Assembly (NCBI RefSeq): GCF_018402695.1
Contig: NZ_JAGYIM010000019.1
Coordinates: 558,001-622,000, forward strand
Length of the DNA stretch: 64,000 nt
Reading direction: 5' to 3'
From: Arsukibacterium sp.
Lineage (GTDB): Bacteria > Pseudomonadota > Gammaproteobacteria > Enterobacterales > Alteromonadaceae
A program made the translations under genes and the position numbers. Each line of letters begins with the position of its first letter. The first letter of the stretch is position 1. Below, in pieces: positions 20,022-30,063 of this stretch. The notes under the pieces are model-generated. The model made no database searches, was not told where the DNA came from, and saw only the letters and a list, made by a program, of their open reading frames with translations.

Positions 20022-21803
20022 CTACTCAAAACTAATCAGTACGTCACCGGTACTGACCGCATCACCCGCCGCAATATGAATGTTGGCGATAGTACCATCA
20101 GCAACGGCCCGTACCTCAGTTTCCATTTTCATGGCTTCCATAATTATGACCACGTCGCCCCGTTTTACTGTTGCACCTACCTTGGTGGTAATTTTCCAGA
20201 TATTACCGGCCAGTGGTGCGTTTAACGTTGCCCCACCGGTTACCGAGGCACTGCCCGGGATATTTTCTGATACAACCGGCTTTATACTGTTAAGCTCACC
20301 GCTGGGCGCTACTTCAACTTCATAGGCTTTTCCATCTACCCGCACACTATAAGCAACAGGGCCGCTGGTTGGTGTTCTGGTTTTTGTTTTTGCCGTTGAG
20401 CTTTCATCTTCATTGTCATCAGGAGCCGGCTCAAACGCAGCAGGATTATTGCGGTTTTTCAGAAATTTTAGCCCGACCTGTGGAAATAATGCATACGTCA
20501 GTACATCGTCGATGGTGTCTTTTGCTAAATCAATTGATTCTGACTTAGCAATATCCAGCAATTCACTGTTCAACTTTTCCAGTTCAGGTTCCAGTAAGTC
20601 AGCTGGCCGGCAGGTTATCGGTTCGGCGCCATTCAGCACTTTTTGCTGTAGTTCGCTATTTACCGGGGCAGGCGTAGCGCCGTATTCACCTTTTAAGACA
20701 CCGGCAGTTTCCTTGGTAATGCTTTTATAGCGCTCACCGGTCAATATATTCAGCACTGCCTGGGTGCCAACGATTTGCGATGTTGGAGTAACCAGCGGTA
20801 AAAAGCCTAAATCCTCCCGCACCCGTGGTATTTCTTTTAACACCTCATCCAGCTTATCAAGGGCACCCTGCTCTTTAAGCTGACTTTCCATATTGGTTAA
20901 CATGCCACCAGGCACCTGGGCCAGTAAAATACGGGCATCAACACCTTTAAGTGAGCCTTCAAACCGGGCATATTTTTTCCGAACATCCCGGAAGTATGCG
21001 GCTATTTCAGCTAATAGTTCCAGATTTAAACCCGTATCACGTTCTGTGCCTTCAGTTATCGCCACCATGGTTTCAGTCGCACTATGACCATAGGTCATGC
21101 TCATTGACGAAATGGCGGTATCGAGCATGTCAATGCCGGCATCAATCGATTTCTGATAAGTCGCGGTACTCAGGCCGGTGGTGGCGTGGCATTGCATTGC
21201 CAGCGGAATATTGGTCGCTTCTTTAATCCGGGTAACCAATTCTTCCGCCACATAAGGCTTGAGCAAACCTGCCATATCTTTGATAAAAATGGAGTCACAA
21301 CCCATATCTTCCAGTTGCCGGGCCATATCAACCCACATATCAATGGTGTGCACCGGGCTGACGGTATACGAAATGGTACCCTGAGCATGGGCTCCAACAC
21401 TAATTGCCGCCTGCACTGCAGTCTGCAGGTTGCGAATATCATTCATTGCATCAAAAATGCGGAAGACATCAACACCATTAACATGGGCGCGCTCGACAAA
21501 GGCTTTTACTACATCGTCGGCATAATGGCGGTATCCAAGTAGATTCTGACCACGCAGCAACATTTGTTGTTTAGTGTTTGGCATAGCCTTTTTTAACTCG
21601 CGAATGCGGTGCCACGGATCTTCACCGAGATAACGAATACAGGAGTCAAAGGTCGCCCCGCCCCAGGATTCCATCGACCAGTAGCCAACCTGATCAAGCT
21701 TACCGGCAATAGGCAGCATATCTTCCAGACGCAGGCGGGTTGCCAGTAATGACTGATGCGCGTCACGCAACACTAACTCAGTTAATAACAAAGGCTTCGT
21801 CAT
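20022..21803 (-). CDS. oadA: Oxaloacetate decarboxylase alpha subunit
   Basis: This 593-residue cytosolic subunit has an HMGL-like carboxyltransferase domain (about 1-280; [22 protein letters not shown]), a conserved PYC/OADA domain (about 290-460), a Pro/Thr-rich linker (about 470-510) and a biotinyl domain with the biotin-accepting lysine K559 in EAMKMETE. It transfers CO2 from oxaloacetate to biotin; OadB then decarboxylates it. All modules are present. Confidence 0.95.
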   Translation of the reverse strand: MTKPLLLTELVLRDAHQSLLATRLRLEDMLPIAGKLDQVGYWSMESWGGATFDSCIRYLGEDPWHRIRELKKAMPNTKQQMLLRGQNLLGYRHYADDVVKAFVERAHVNGVDVFRIFDAMNDIRNLQTAVQAAISVGAHAQGTISYTVSPVHTIDMWVDMARQLEDMGCDSIFIKDMAGLLKPYVAEELVTRIKEATNIPLAMQCHATTGLSTATYQKSIDAGIDMLDTAISSMSMTYGHSATETMVAITEGTERDTGLNLELLAEIAAYFRDVRKKYARFEGSLKGVDARILLAQVPGGMLTNMESQLKEQGALDKLDEVLKEIPRVREDLGFLPLVTPTSQIVGTQAVLNILTGERYKSITKETAGVLKGEYGATPAPVNSELQQKVLNGAEPITCRPADLLEPELEKLNSELLDIAKSESIDLAKDTIDDVLTYALFPQVGLKFLKNRNNPAAFEPAPDDNEDESSTAKTKTRTPTSGPVAYSVRVDGKAYEVEVAPSGELNSIKPVVSENIPGSASVTGGATLNAPLAGNIWKITTKVGATVKRGDVVIIMEAMKMETEVRAVADGTIANIHIAAGDAVSTGDVLISFE

Positions 21804-21815
21804 GCCAGCTTCCTC

Positions 21816-22058
21816 TTATTTATGTTGTTGGCGATACTGGTGCACTGCCGCACTGATTGCCGCTACTACGGCAGGCGAGACACCATTTGCTACCGTGTCT
21901 GCTTTATTAGCGGTATCGGTAGCTTTCAATGGCGCATAGCGCCGTAACAAGCTACTCATCACCGTCATTAATAACACCAGTAATAATAAAAACGTAAACA
22001 CACTTACCATGCCGATCAGCATTAATGTCGCCGACTCGAGCAATAAATCAGACACCAT
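21816..22058 (-). CDS. oadG: Oxaloacetate decarboxylase gamma subunit
   Basis: This 80-residue protein has a single N-terminal membrane helix (LMLIGMVSVFTFLLLLVLLM) and a soluble tail rich in Ala, ending in HQYRQQHK. The His residues fit the Zn-binding, assembly role of OadG. It is first in the operon, 12 bp before oadA. Assignment relies on size, topology and position. Confidence 0.9.
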   Translation of the reverse strand: MVSDLLLESATLMLIGMVSVFTFLLLLVLLMTVMSSLLRRYAPLKATDTANKADTVANGVSPAVVAAISAAVHQYRQQHK

Positions 22059-22293
22059 TGGTGTGTTCTCCCTTAGTTGCCTGTGTTTTCAGACATTCAG
22101 TGTTTCATGACAATAAAACCAATGCAAACAGCATAGTTTACCCATCGCGCCGCTGCCGTGTTTATTCAGGCATTATGGAGGGTCGTGCGCTGGCTGAATA
22201 ATAAAACTGAGTGATGGCAGCCATTTCGCTGGCGAATCACAGAAGACTTTTTAACGTCTAGCCGTCCAGAAAGATAACGTGAAGCGTTATTAA

Positions 22294-22860
22294 TTACAAG
22301 TCCTGCTGGTTAATATCCGCAATCAGTGCGGTTATTAATTGCTGCCAGCCTAAGCTCAGCGCACTAACCAGCGCCGGATAACCATCGGCAGTCAGTGGTT
22401 GTTGATAGTTGAAGGCATGGCTGGACTGCTCACTCCCTGAGCTCAAGGTATAATGACCACTGATAATGGCCACACCATTTGCCTGAGCATGAAAACGATC
22501 GATAGTCAGCTGTAGTTTAAGATCGGCCGCTGTATGCATTGGCGCCAGTTGAAATGCTGACGAGCTGGCCTGTATCTGTTCGGTTAGCAGGCGGTACAGT
22601 TGCTGATCCAGCGCATCTGCCCACAGGTGGCGACTGGCAATAACCAATTCAACGTCAGAGCGTTCCATCACCAGGCCCGCACCATTTAAATAGTTGGCGA
22701 CCTTAACCGGCTGAAGTTGGATGCGCTTGCCGCTCACGACCTGGTCAACCTGATTTTGCTGTTCCGGCAGCGGCATGGTCAGCTGGTAATAGCTCACCGG
22801 CATTGGGCTGCTGCATGCAGTTAAGCCTATAAACAGGGCAAATGACAATAACAACTTCAT
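22294..22860 (-). CDS. pqiC: PqiC-type outer-membrane lipoprotein
   Basis: This 188-residue lipoprotein has signal peptide FIGLTAC-SS and the ABC-type auxiliary-lipoprotein (DUF330) pattern VSYYQLTMPLPEQ and RLLTEQI. PqiC is the outer-membrane ring that receives the PqiB tube in an intermembrane lipid-transport system. It overlaps pqiB by 4 bp, and the order pqiA-pqiB-pqiC is preserved. Confidence 0.88.
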   Translation of the reverse strand: MKLLLSFALFIGLTACSSPMPVSYYQLTMPLPEQQNQVDQVVSGKRIQLQPVKVANYLNGAGLVMERSDVELVIASRHLWADALDQQLYRLLTEQIQASSSAFQLAPMHTAADLKLQLTIDRFHAQANGVAIISGHYTLSSGSEQSSHAFNYQQPLTADGYPALVSALSLGWQQLITALIADINQQDL

Positions 22861-24530
22861 AATCTGGCTTTCCGTGGTTCAGGTTCAGGTTTATCACTGG
22901 CATTAAATATTAATGAATTACTTTGCTGGTTCAGCGTTTTTATAACCGGCTGTAATTCTCTTAATACCTGCTCCAATGCCTGTAGGTTGGCGCCGACACT
23001 GCTATAGGCTTCTGCTTCCGGGCTAAAGCCCTGTAAGGTACTACGTAATTGCTGCAAACTGAGCTGAATATCTGCCGGGAGCTGTTGTAATTGCGGCTGG
23101 TCGATTAACGTTTGCATACTTGACATCAATTGTTGGGCGTTTCGCATTACTTCGTTGGTTGCAGCAAGCGTTTCCTCCCCCTGAGCCAGCATTGATTCAA
23201 CCGGTAAATTATTGATTTTATCCAATGCCATCAACAGTTTTTGTTCCATATTGCTAAAACCACTGCGTGCCGACGGCATTGCCGGGTAGCCTACCGAAGT
23301 ACTTAATTGGCGCTGCTCATCAAACAGCTGTTGCAAGGCGCTGTCTTCGCGCCAGCTGCTATTAATATCGAGGTCTATATATAATGCGCCGGTAATCAGA
23401 TTTCCGGTTTTTAACACTGCATGCAGACCCTCTTCAATAGCTTGTTGTAACTCCGTATCTAACTGGGTCAGGTTTAACTTCTCATACAGCCGCGCCGACT
23501 CAATTCTGATTAAGACCGGGACCCCCTGTTGCAAGGAGACTTCAAAGGGCTTTTCGATGGCAAAGAAAAACGGTACCGTGGCAACAGTTCCTACCCGCAC
23601 ACCGCGATATTCAACCGGCGCCCCCGCTTTCAGGCCACGTACAGACTCATCAAAAAATACCAGATACTCGATGTACTGACTGTATAACCCTTCCTGAATA
23701 CTTTGTTTATCAGGGAATAACTGAAATTCGGTACCATCGGCGGCTTGCTCACCTGCCGGCCAGCCGTCCATTAAATCAAAACTGACGCCACCAGTTAACA
23801 ACGTAGTCGCCGAGCCAATATCGACACTTAAACCCTCGGCCGATAAATCAAAAGCCAGCCCACTGCTTAGCCAGAAGCGGACATTATCAGTAACCAGTTC
23901 GTCATAGGGTTCGCGGATAAACAGCTGAAAATGTGTTCGCCGCTCTGAAACGTTAAAATCACTTAATTCAACCGTCCCCACTTCGTAGCCCCGGTATAGC
24001 ACCGGATCGCCCACCGCCAGGCCGGTGGTATCGGCCGAGTTCAGGTTAACTCTGACCCCCGGCGCATCGGCCGGGGCAACAGGCGGAGAATTTAATAAAG
24101 GATGGCTAAGTTGGGTTTCACCGTTATCACCTGGCTGTAGTTCAATATATACGCCAGACAACAGGGTATCGAGCCCGGTAACGCCGCCGCGTCCAATCTG
24201 TGGCTTTACCACCCAGAATTGTGAACCGGCGTTTAAAAGTGGCGTCATATTGGGTTTCATCCGGGCCTGAATTAACACTTCGGTTAAGTCATCACTTAGT
24301 TCAACCGACACCACCTGACCGACATCGACGCTGCGATTCTTTATCTGGGTTTTGCCAGCAACAATGCCCTCAGCATCCTCTGCAACCAACAGCAGCATAA
24401 CCCCCTGATTCTGAAAGTGACTGAAAAGCATCCACAGACCAATTAATACTGCCGCTATCGGTACAACCCAAATGGGTGACCATTGTTTAATCACCCTGAC
24501 ATTCGCTTTAACCTGTGCCGATTCTGTCAC
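22857..24530 (-). CDS. pqiB: Intermembrane transport protein PqiB (three MCE domains)
   Basis: This 557-residue protein has one N-terminal membrane helix (about 18-37) and three MCE/MlaD domains (roughly 45-135, 160-235 and 285-385, seen in VDVGQVVSVELSDDLTEV, LYRGYEVGTVELSDFNVSE and VEYRGVRVGTVATVPFFF). A long helical tail follows. In E. coli PqiB forms a periplasm-spanning tube for hydrophobic molecules. It overlaps both neighbours by 4 bp. It is intact and of normal length (E. coli 546). Confidence 0.93.
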   Translation of the reverse strand: MTESAQVKANVRVIKQWSPIWVVPIAAVLIGLWMLFSHFQNQGVMLLLVAEDAEGIVAGKTQIKNRSVDVGQVVSVELSDDLTEVLIQARMKPNMTPLLNAGSQFWVVKPQIGRGGVTGLDTLLSGVYIELQPGDNGETQLSHPLLNSPPVAPADAPGVRVNLNSADTTGLAVGDPVLYRGYEVGTVELSDFNVSERRTHFQLFIREPYDELVTDNVRFWLSSGLAFDLSAEGLSVDIGSATTLLTGGVSFDLMDGWPAGEQAADGTEFQLFPDKQSIQEGLYSQYIEYLVFFDESVRGLKAGAPVEYRGVRVGTVATVPFFFAIEKPFEVSLQQGVPVLIRIESARLYEKLNLTQLDTELQQAIEEGLHAVLKTGNLITGALYIDLDINSSWREDSALQQLFDEQRQLSTSVGYPAMPSARSGFSNMEQKLLMALDKINNLPVESMLAQGEETLAATNEVMRNAQQLMSSMQTLIDQPQLQQLPADIQLSLQQLRSTLQGFSPEAEAYSSVGANLQALEQVLRELQPVIKTLNQQSNSLIFNASDKPEPEPRKARL

Positions 24531-25858
24531 GTTGATATTCCCTCTGCTGTGCGATATTGATATGGTTTGGCTGCTTCAGATTTCTGGTTATCCCACAGCA
24601 ATCGCGGATCGAAACTAACTGCGGCCAGCATAGTGGTAATCACAACTGCAGCAAACAGCACAGCAGCAATACCCGGGTAAACGCTGGCCAGCAGGCCAAA
24701 CCGCACCAGCGCAGCCATAAAAGCAACCACCAACACATCCACCATTGACCAGCGCCCCACCCAGTCAACCAACCGGTAAACATTGCCGCTGTATTTACCA
24801 GCAACTTGTCTGGGCGTGCTTGCCAGATAACACAACCAGAACATTACTACAATTTTGACAATCGGAATAACCACGCTGGCCAGGAAAATAATGATTGCAA
24901 CCGGATACTCGCCATCCTGCCACATTAAAATAAAGCCACTGATAATTGTTGAGTCTGTCACCTCACCAAAAGACACCGTACGCATAATGGGCAACACATT
25001 GGCCGGTATATAAAGCACACAGGCAGTAACCAGCAAGGCCAGCGTTTTCTGCAAACTAGCGGGTATCCGGCTGTTTACTTTGGTATGGCAACGGCTGCAC
25101 TGTCGTTGCTGCAACGGCAGCACAGCTGTACAACAATGGCATAATTTTAATTGCTGATCCAAGCCGCTCTTACCTGCGCTGAAGTTTGTTGCCGGTTGCG
25201 GACTGGGCGCGATGCTAGCCCACAACGCATGACGATCCAGCACCTGAAAGGTTCGCAAATGCAGTAAACAGAACAAACAGAACGCCCAGAAACTCATGCC
25301 CAGCGATATTTCCGCGGTAGCGACCAGTTTGACAAAACTGATCAATAAGCCCATCAGAAAAATATCCACCATACTCCAGGGTTTAAGCATGTAAAGCACC
25401 CTGGCCACCCAAATCCGGGCCGGTAACTGGTATCGCATACCAATTTTCAGGTAAATAATGGCCAACATACAAAAGGCCGGCACTGCCTGAATAAATAACC
25501 AGATCAGAATGGCCAGCACCTGCTGATACTCAGTGAATAGCACCGCCGAGGTATCAAAAAAATGGATTTCACTGCGATTACCGGCAATTGCCATACTGAC
25601 AAAGGGAAACAAATTGGCCAGTACTAACATCAACAACGCCGAGGCCGCATATAAGGCAGGTCGCATTACCGGGTTATGCTGCCTTGCATCTAACTGATGC
25701 TGACAGCGCAGACAATGCGCCTCCTCGCCGGGCGCCAACGGCGGCAAATACTGCAACAAATCACAGTGCGGACACAATACCAGCTCGTCAGCAGCGGTGT
25801 TGCTATTCGGTGCAGAGCCGTTAGTTTGCGTGGCTGAAGTGTTGGCAGTTGTATTCAC
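24527..25858 (-). CDS. pqiA: Inner-membrane protein PqiA
   Basis: This protein of about 443 residues has two PqiA domains, each with four helices and a zinc-ribbon-like cysteine set: CPHC and CLRC in the first, CHCC and CSRC in the second. It partners PqiB in lipid trafficking across the envelope. No ATG precedes the first cysteine motif; I take the GTG at 25858, which has AGGG 6 bp upstream, while a TTG at 25888 is an alternative. Three 17-bp repeats lie just upstream. Confidence 0.9.
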   Translation of the reverse strand: MNTTANTSATQTNGSAPNSNTAADELVLCPHCDLLQYLPPLAPGEEAHCLRCQHQLDARQHNPVMRPALYAASALLMLVLANLFPFVSMAIAGNRSEIHFFDTSAVLFTEYQQVLAILIWLFIQAVPAFCMLAIIYLKIGMRYQLPARIWVARVLYMLKPWSMVDIFLMGLLISFVKLVATAEISLGMSFWAFCLFCLLHLRTFQVLDRHALWASIAPSPQPATNFSAGKSGLDQQLKLCHCCTAVLPLQQRQCSRCHTKVNSRIPASLQKTLALLVTACVLYIPANVLPIMRTVSFGEVTDSTIISGFILMWQDGEYPVAIIIFLASVVIPIVKIVVMFWLCYLASTPRQVAGKYSGNVYRLVDWVGRWSMVDVLVVAFMAALVRFGLLASVYPGIAAVLFAAVVITTMLAAVSFDPRLLWDNQKSEAAKPYQYRTAEGIST

Positions 25859-25899
25859 GGGATACCCTAAGCTGCGGTTCAAAGGCAAAAGGTTTTACT

Positions 25900-25950
25900 A
25901 AGTTACCTTTTCTAAAAAGTCATCTTTTATACAAAGTTACCTTATATAAT
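25900..25950. repeat. Three tandem 17-bp repeats upstream of pqiABC, putative operator
   Basis: The motif AAGTTACCTT occurs at 25900 and 25934, with AAGTCATCTT at 25917 between them. The starts are exactly 17 bp apart, and the full units share an A/T-rich tail. On the minus strand the array reads AAGRTRACTT and contains AT-rich -10-like hexamers, so it overlaps the probable pqi promoter. Tandem phased sites of this kind suggest cooperative binding of a regulator; which one cannot be told. Confidence 0.6.
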
Positions 25951-26018
25951 CAGCAGTATATATCAGTTTGAAGATAAGCCGGTGCTGAACAGCAAAGAAA
26001 AAATTTGAATGAAAGCAA

Positions 26019-26050
26019 AAACCCGCTATGGTGTTAACCGTAGCGGGTTC
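26019..26050 (-). terminator. Terminator of the tRNA-Ser-Arg-Arg transcript
   Basis: AACCCGCTA / TAGCGGGTT with a 12-nt loop, followed on the minus strand by TTTTG, lies 9 bp beyond the last tRNA-Arg. Confidence 0.8.
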
Positions 26051-26058
26051 TTCGTAGA

Positions 26059-26135
26059 TGGTGGACGCAGGAGGATTCGAACCTCCGACCGCTCGGTTCG
26101 TAGCCGAGTACTCTATCCAGCTGAGCTATGCGTCC
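26059..26135 (-). tRNA. tRNA-Arg (ACG), copy 2
   Basis: This 77-nt tRNA has acceptor arm GGACGCA/TGCGTCC, anticodon ACG between CTCGG and CCGAG, T-arm GGTTCGAATCC and an encoded ACCA end. The sequence is identical to the neighbouring copy. It is last in the tRNA transcript. Confidence 0.95.
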
Positions 26136-26176
26136 ATGGGGTACTGCTTCGTATGACTTATCCAGAATTTTATAGA

Positions 26177-26253
26177 TGGTGGACGCAGGAGGATTCGAAC
26201 CTCCGACCGCTCGGTTCGTAGCCGAGTACTCTATCCAGCTGAGCTATGCGTCC
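26177..26253 (-). tRNA. tRNA-Arg (ACG), copy 1
   Basis: This tRNA is identical over 77 nt to the downstream copy, and is separated from it by 41 bp. The order tRNA-Ser, tRNA-Arg, tRNA-Arg after csrA resembles the serV-argV array of other gammaproteobacteria. Confidence 0.95.
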
Positions 26254-26266
26254 GCTCTATAAAAAA

Positions 26267-26356
26267 TGGCGGAGAAAGAGGGATTCGAACCCTCGATAGA
26301 GTTTCCCCTATACACCCTTAGCAGGGGTGCGCCTTCAGCCACTCGGCCATTTCTCC
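26267..26356 (-). tRNA. tRNA-Ser (GCT)
   Basis: This 90-nt class II tRNA has acceptor GGAGAAA/TTTCTCC, an anticodon loop with GCT (CCCCT-GCT-AAGGG), a long variable arm and an encoded GCCA end. It lies 13 bp upstream of the first tRNA-Arg on the same strand. Confidence 0.95.
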
Positions 26357-26375
26357 GCTCTGTGTTGCGGCGTGT

Positions 26376-26403
26376 ATATTAATGTCTCAGGAAAATAAGT
26401 CAA
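26376..26403 (-). promoter_or_regulatory. Promoter of the tRNA-Ser-Arg-Arg operon
   Basis: On the minus strand TTGACT (26403-26398) and TAATAT (26381-26376) are separated by 16 bp and followed by a GC-rich discriminator (ACACGCCGC). The -10 ends 20 bp before the tRNA-Ser 5' end. Confidence 0.65.
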
Positions 26404-26516
26404 ACAATTTTTAGGACAGTAAAGTCTGTTTGCCGACCTTTTAAACAATTCGTTCAATATTTACCGGCTATTGGTTAAAACAGGTAATTGGGTAACCAGC
26501 ATCCTGCCGGTTATTT

Positions 26517-26717
26517 TTAGTCGGCTTCGTTGAAACCGCCACCAGAGGTATCTTTCTCAGCCTGGATCCGCATATAAATTTCTTCGCGATGAACAGACAC
26601 TTCTTTTGGTGCGTTAACACCAATCCGAACCTGATTTCCTTTTACCCCTAATACGGTCACAGTGACTTCGTCACCGATCATCAGAGTCTCACCAACCCGA
26701 CGGGTAAGAATTAGCAT
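26517..26717 (-). CDS. csrA: Carbon storage regulator CsrA
   Basis: This 66-residue RNA-binding dimer recognises GGA motifs in mRNA leaders and controls translation of carbon-storage, motility and biofilm genes. The sequence [16 protein letters not shown] through [16 protein letters not shown] is near-invariant in the family, including the RNA-contacting L4, R6 and R44 region. AAGGAG lies 7 bp before the ATG. The gap to alaS (26718-26961) probably holds its promoters. Confidence 0.97.
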   Translation of the reverse strand: MLILTRRVGETLMIGDEVTVTVLGVKGNQVRIGVNAPKEVSVHREEIYMRIQAEKDTSGGGFNEAD

Positions 26718-26961
26718 TCGCTTGCTCCTTTTCCTTGCAATTACAGTGACATTTCACCGTTGTTTTCGATAAAACGCCGTATAGTAACTCAGCTGGCCCC
26801 TGCTTGAAAAGCCAACATCTGATATTTATAAAACGCGCCGAACTATTACCTGGACAGTGTAGCAACTTTGTCACTGAACCGGGCAGTTTCGCGACATAAC
26901 CCGCCTTAAAAACGGCGAACCGACGTCTGCGTTAGCTTTACGCCGATACCGTTCATTACGA

Positions 26962-29589
26962 TCAGCTATTCAGCTTGTCGCTGATATGCTGCAGCGCATT
27001 ATTAAGTACCGCAGGCAGAGCACTGCCATCGGTACCGCCAGCCTGAGCCATATCAGGCCGGCCGCCGCCTTTACCACCAAGCTGCTGTGCAGCCCAGGCG
27101 ACCAATTGTCCGGCATGAACCTTGCCGGTCAGCTCACTACTGACGCCGGCAATTAAACTAACTTTAGCATCATTCACCGTCGCCAGCAGAATAACCGCCG
27201 GGCTAAGTTTATTCTTCAGCTCATCCAGCATCGTTCTTAAACTTTTCGGATCAGCCTGTTCAACAGCACTGATTAACACATTAACCCCGACAACCTGCTG
27301 CACCTGGCTTTCCAGCGACGAACCGGCCTGACTGGCTAACTTGGCTTTTAACTGTTCAACGTCTTTCTCCAGCGCACGGCTTTTATCCAGTGCTTGCTGT
27401 ACTTTTTCTGCCAGGCTGAACAGATCACCTTTTAACATAGCCGCGGCCTGTGCGGCCTGTTGCTCAAGCTGCTGCATATACTGCAGGGCGCCATTGCCAC
27501 TGACTGCTTCTATCCGGCGGATACCTGAGGCGATGCCGGCTTCGGCGACAATTTTAAACATACCAATATCACCGGTGCGGTTAACATGAGTACCACCACA
27601 CAGCTCAATCGAGAAATCCCCCATCGACAGCACCCGGACCTCTTCGTCGTATTTTTCACCGAATAATGCCATTGCGCCGGCTGCTTTTGCTTGTTCAATC
27701 GGCATTAAACGAGTTTGCAGTGCATTGTTCAGCTGAATTTGCTGGTTAACCAGTAATTCAATTTGCCGCAACTCATCTGCCTTCACAGCCTCAAAATGGC
27801 TGAAGTCAAACCTTAAACGCTCAGGGCCAACTAATGAGCCTTTCTGGGTTACATGCGAACCTAACACCTGGCGCAGCGCTGCATGCAACAAGTGGGTAGC
27901 TGAATGGTTCTGCTTTATTGCTGCGCGCCGCTCACTATCAATTCTGGCCGCTACTTTATCGCCCACCCTGAAATCAGCTGTTGCCTCGCCCTGATGAGCA
28001 AAGGCTTTGCCTAATTTAATGGTGTCTGCCACTTCAAACTCGCCACCTGTTGCCAGCAACAACTTGCCGCTGTCGCCCATCTGGCCACCGGACTCCGCAT
28101 AAAACGGTGTTTTATCCAATACCACCAGGCCACTGGCACCTGCAGCCAAAGTTTCCACCGCTTTGCCGTCGCTGAAAATTTCGACCACCGTCGCATCACC
28201 AAATTCATGGTCGTAGCCGGTAAAAGCGGTTTGCTGGTGTGAGCTTAGCGTTGCATTGTAATCTGCACCAAAATTTGAGGCCTGCTGCGCCCGTTTGCGT
28301 TGGGCCGCCATGGCTGCCTCAAAACCGGCCTGGTCAATCGTCAGGTTGCGCTCGCGCGCCACATCGTTGGTTAAATCGACCGGGAAGCCATAGGTGTCGT
28401 ACAGCTTAAAGACTACATCACCCGGAATAACACTGCCGGTTAAACCCGCCAGTTCGTCATCCAGAATAGCCAGGCCGCGTTCCAGGGTTTTGCCAAACTG
28501 CTCTTCTTCCAGCCGCAGGGCTTTTTCAATCACCGCTTGTTTTTCTGCCAGCTCAGGATAGGCTTCGCCCATCTGAGTTACTAAAGCACTGACCAACTTA
28601 TAGAAAAACGCCCCTTTTGCGCCCAGTTTATTACCGTGACGTACCGCCCGGCGAATAATCCGGCGCAACACATAACCACGGCCTTCATTCGCCGGTAACA
28701 CACCATCGACAATTAAAAATGCGCAACTGCGAATATGATCACTGACCACCCGCAGGGATTTGTCTGATAAGTCAGTAGCACCGGTGATCTCAGCAGCCGC
28801 TTTAATCAGGGCAGCAAAGGTATCTATTTCATAGTTGCTGTGCACGCCCTGTAAAATAGCAGCAATCCGCTCCAGGCCCATGCCGGTATCGATACTCGGC
28901 TTAGCCAAAGGCTGCATTTCACCGCTTGCCTGGCGGTTAAACTGCATAAAAACGATGTTCCAAATTTCAATAAAGCGATCACCGTCTTCTTCTGCAGAGC
29001 CCGGCGGGCCACCCCAGATATGTTCACCATGATCATAAAAAATTTCGGTGCAGGGCCCGCAGGGTCCGGTATCGCCCATCGCCCAGAAATTATCAGACGC
29101 ATAAGGTGCGCCTTTGTTGTCACCAATCCGGACAATGCGCTCAGCGGGCACCCCAATTTCATTCAGCCAGATATCGTAAGCTTCATCATCTGTGGCATAG
29201 ACCGTTACCAGTAGTTTTTCTTTTGGCAGCTTTACCACTTCGGTTAAAAACTGCCAGGCATAGCCAATCGCTTCGCGTTTAAAATAATCGCCAAAACTAA
29301 AATTACCCAGCATTTCAAAAAAGGTGTGATGGCGTGCTGTGTAGCCAACATTTTCTAAATCGTTATGTTTACCGCCCGCCCGGACACAGCGCTGAGCAGA
29401 GACCGCCCGGCTATAACTGCGCTTATCCTGCCCCAGAAACACGTCCTTAAACTGCACCATCCCGGCGTTAGTAAACAATAAGGTGGCATCGTTACCGGGA
29501 ATCAGCGAACTGCTGGCGACTACCTGATGTTGTTTACTGGCGAAATAATCAAAAAAAGCCTGCCTGATCTTGGCCGAAGTCATCGTCAT
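26962..29589 (-). CDS. alaS: Alanyl-tRNA synthetase
   Basis: This 875-residue class II synthetase has a catalytic core with motif 1-3 ([23 protein letters not shown]), a tRNA-recognition region ([13 protein letters not shown]), an editing domain with the zinc-binding [12 protein letters not shown] and CGGTH, and a C-Ala domain ending in the glycine-rich [19 protein letters not shown] is 8 bp before the ATG at 29589; an internal ATG two codons later is also possible. It follows recX by 4 bp. Confidence 0.96.
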   Translation of the reverse strand: MTMTSAKIRQAFFDYFASKQHQVVASSSLIPGNDATLLFTNAGMVQFKDVFLGQDKRSYSRAVSAQRCVRAGGKHNDLENVGYTARHHTFFEMLGNFSFGDYFKREAIGYAWQFLTEVVKLPKEKLLVTVYATDDEAYDIWLNEIGVPAERIVRIGDNKGAPYASDNFWAMGDTGPCGPCTEIFYDHGEHIWGGPPGSAEEDGDRFIEIWNIVFMQFNRQASGEMQPLAKPSIDTGMGLERIAAILQGVHSNYEIDTFAALIKAAAEITGATDLSDKSLRVVSDHIRSCAFLIVDGVLPANEGRGYVLRRIIRRAVRHGNKLGAKGAFFYKLVSALVTQMGEAYPELAEKQAVIEKALRLEEEQFGKTLERGLAILDDELAGLTGSVIPGDVVFKLYDTYGFPVDLTNDVARERNLTIDQAGFEAAMAAQRKRAQQASNFGADYNATLSSHQQTAFTGYDHEFGDATVVEIFSDGKAVETLAAGASGLVVLDKTPFYAESGGQMGDSGKLLLATGGEFEVADTIKLGKAFAHQGEATADFRVGDKVAARIDSERRAAIKQNHSATHLLHAALRQVLGSHVTQKGSLVGPERLRFDFSHFEAVKADELRQIELLVNQQIQLNNALQTRLMPIEQAKAAGAMALFGEKYDEEVRVLSMGDFSIELCGGTHVNRTGDIGMFKIVAEAGIASGIRRIEAVSGNGALQYMQQLEQQAAQAAAMLKGDLFSLAEKVQQALDKSRALEKDVEQLKAKLASQAGSSLESQVQQVVGVNVLISAVEQADPKSLRTMLDELKNKLSPAVILLATVNDAKVSLIAGVSSELTGKVHAGQLVAWAAQQLGGKGGGRPDMAQAGGTDGSALPAVLNNALQHISDKLNS

Positions 29590-29593
29590 GAAA

Positions 29594-30061
29594 CTATCCT
29601 GTCCGGTTGGGTTGGTTCGTTAATTCAGTAAAGACCGCCTTAATTTGCTCGCTGCTGAAACCACGTCGTTGCAAAAAGGCCATCCGTTTCGTTTTATCTT
29701 TAAAATCTGTTATCGGGCTGTCACCATATTTCTTCTGATATGCGGCATTGGCCAGCGCCCACCAATCGATTGCCAACGCATTCACACAGTCATTGAGCTG
29801 CCCGGCACTGATTTTTTGCGCCCGGCACTCCTGTAGCAAGTAGTTGTAGCCATACCCCTGACGTGTTCTGCTGCGTACCAGCATACTTAAAAAACGGCTG
29901 TCATCAAGATACTGCTGAGCTTTACACCAGTTAATCACCGCTGCCAACTGCTCAGGTGACGCGCCTTTCTGCCGCAGTTTCTGGCTTAACTGCGCCTCGC
30001 TGTAATCGCGCCGGCTAAGCCAGTTTAATGCGCTTTTTTTCAGCTCAGCGAGTTCCGCCAT
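29594..30061 (-). CDS. recX: RecA regulator RecX
   Basis: This 155-residue protein is made of three-helix repeats ([23 protein letters not shown], then [12 protein letters not shown], then [22 protein letters not shown]), the RecX fold that binds the RecA filament groove and limits its activity. It lies in the usual recX-alaS-csrA order, but recA is not next to it; recA begins about 33 kb away on the same strand, with many genes between. It is 2 bp after the membrane-protein gene at 30064-30810. Confidence 0.9.
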   Translation of the reverse strand: MAELAELKKSALNWLSRRDYSEAQLSQKLRQKGASPEQLAAVINWCKAQQYLDDSRFLSMLVRSRTRQGYGYNYLLQECRAQKISAGQLNDCVNALAIDWWALANAAYQKKYGDSPITDFKDKTKRMAFLQRRGFSSEQIKAVFTELTNQPNRTG

Positions 30062-30063
30062 TA

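Noticed and set aside
26009-26221. A 70-residue plus-strand frame across the two tRNA-Arg genes
   Set aside because: Its repeat (RRIRTSDRSVRSRV) comes from the complementary strand of the duplicated tRNA-Arg genes.
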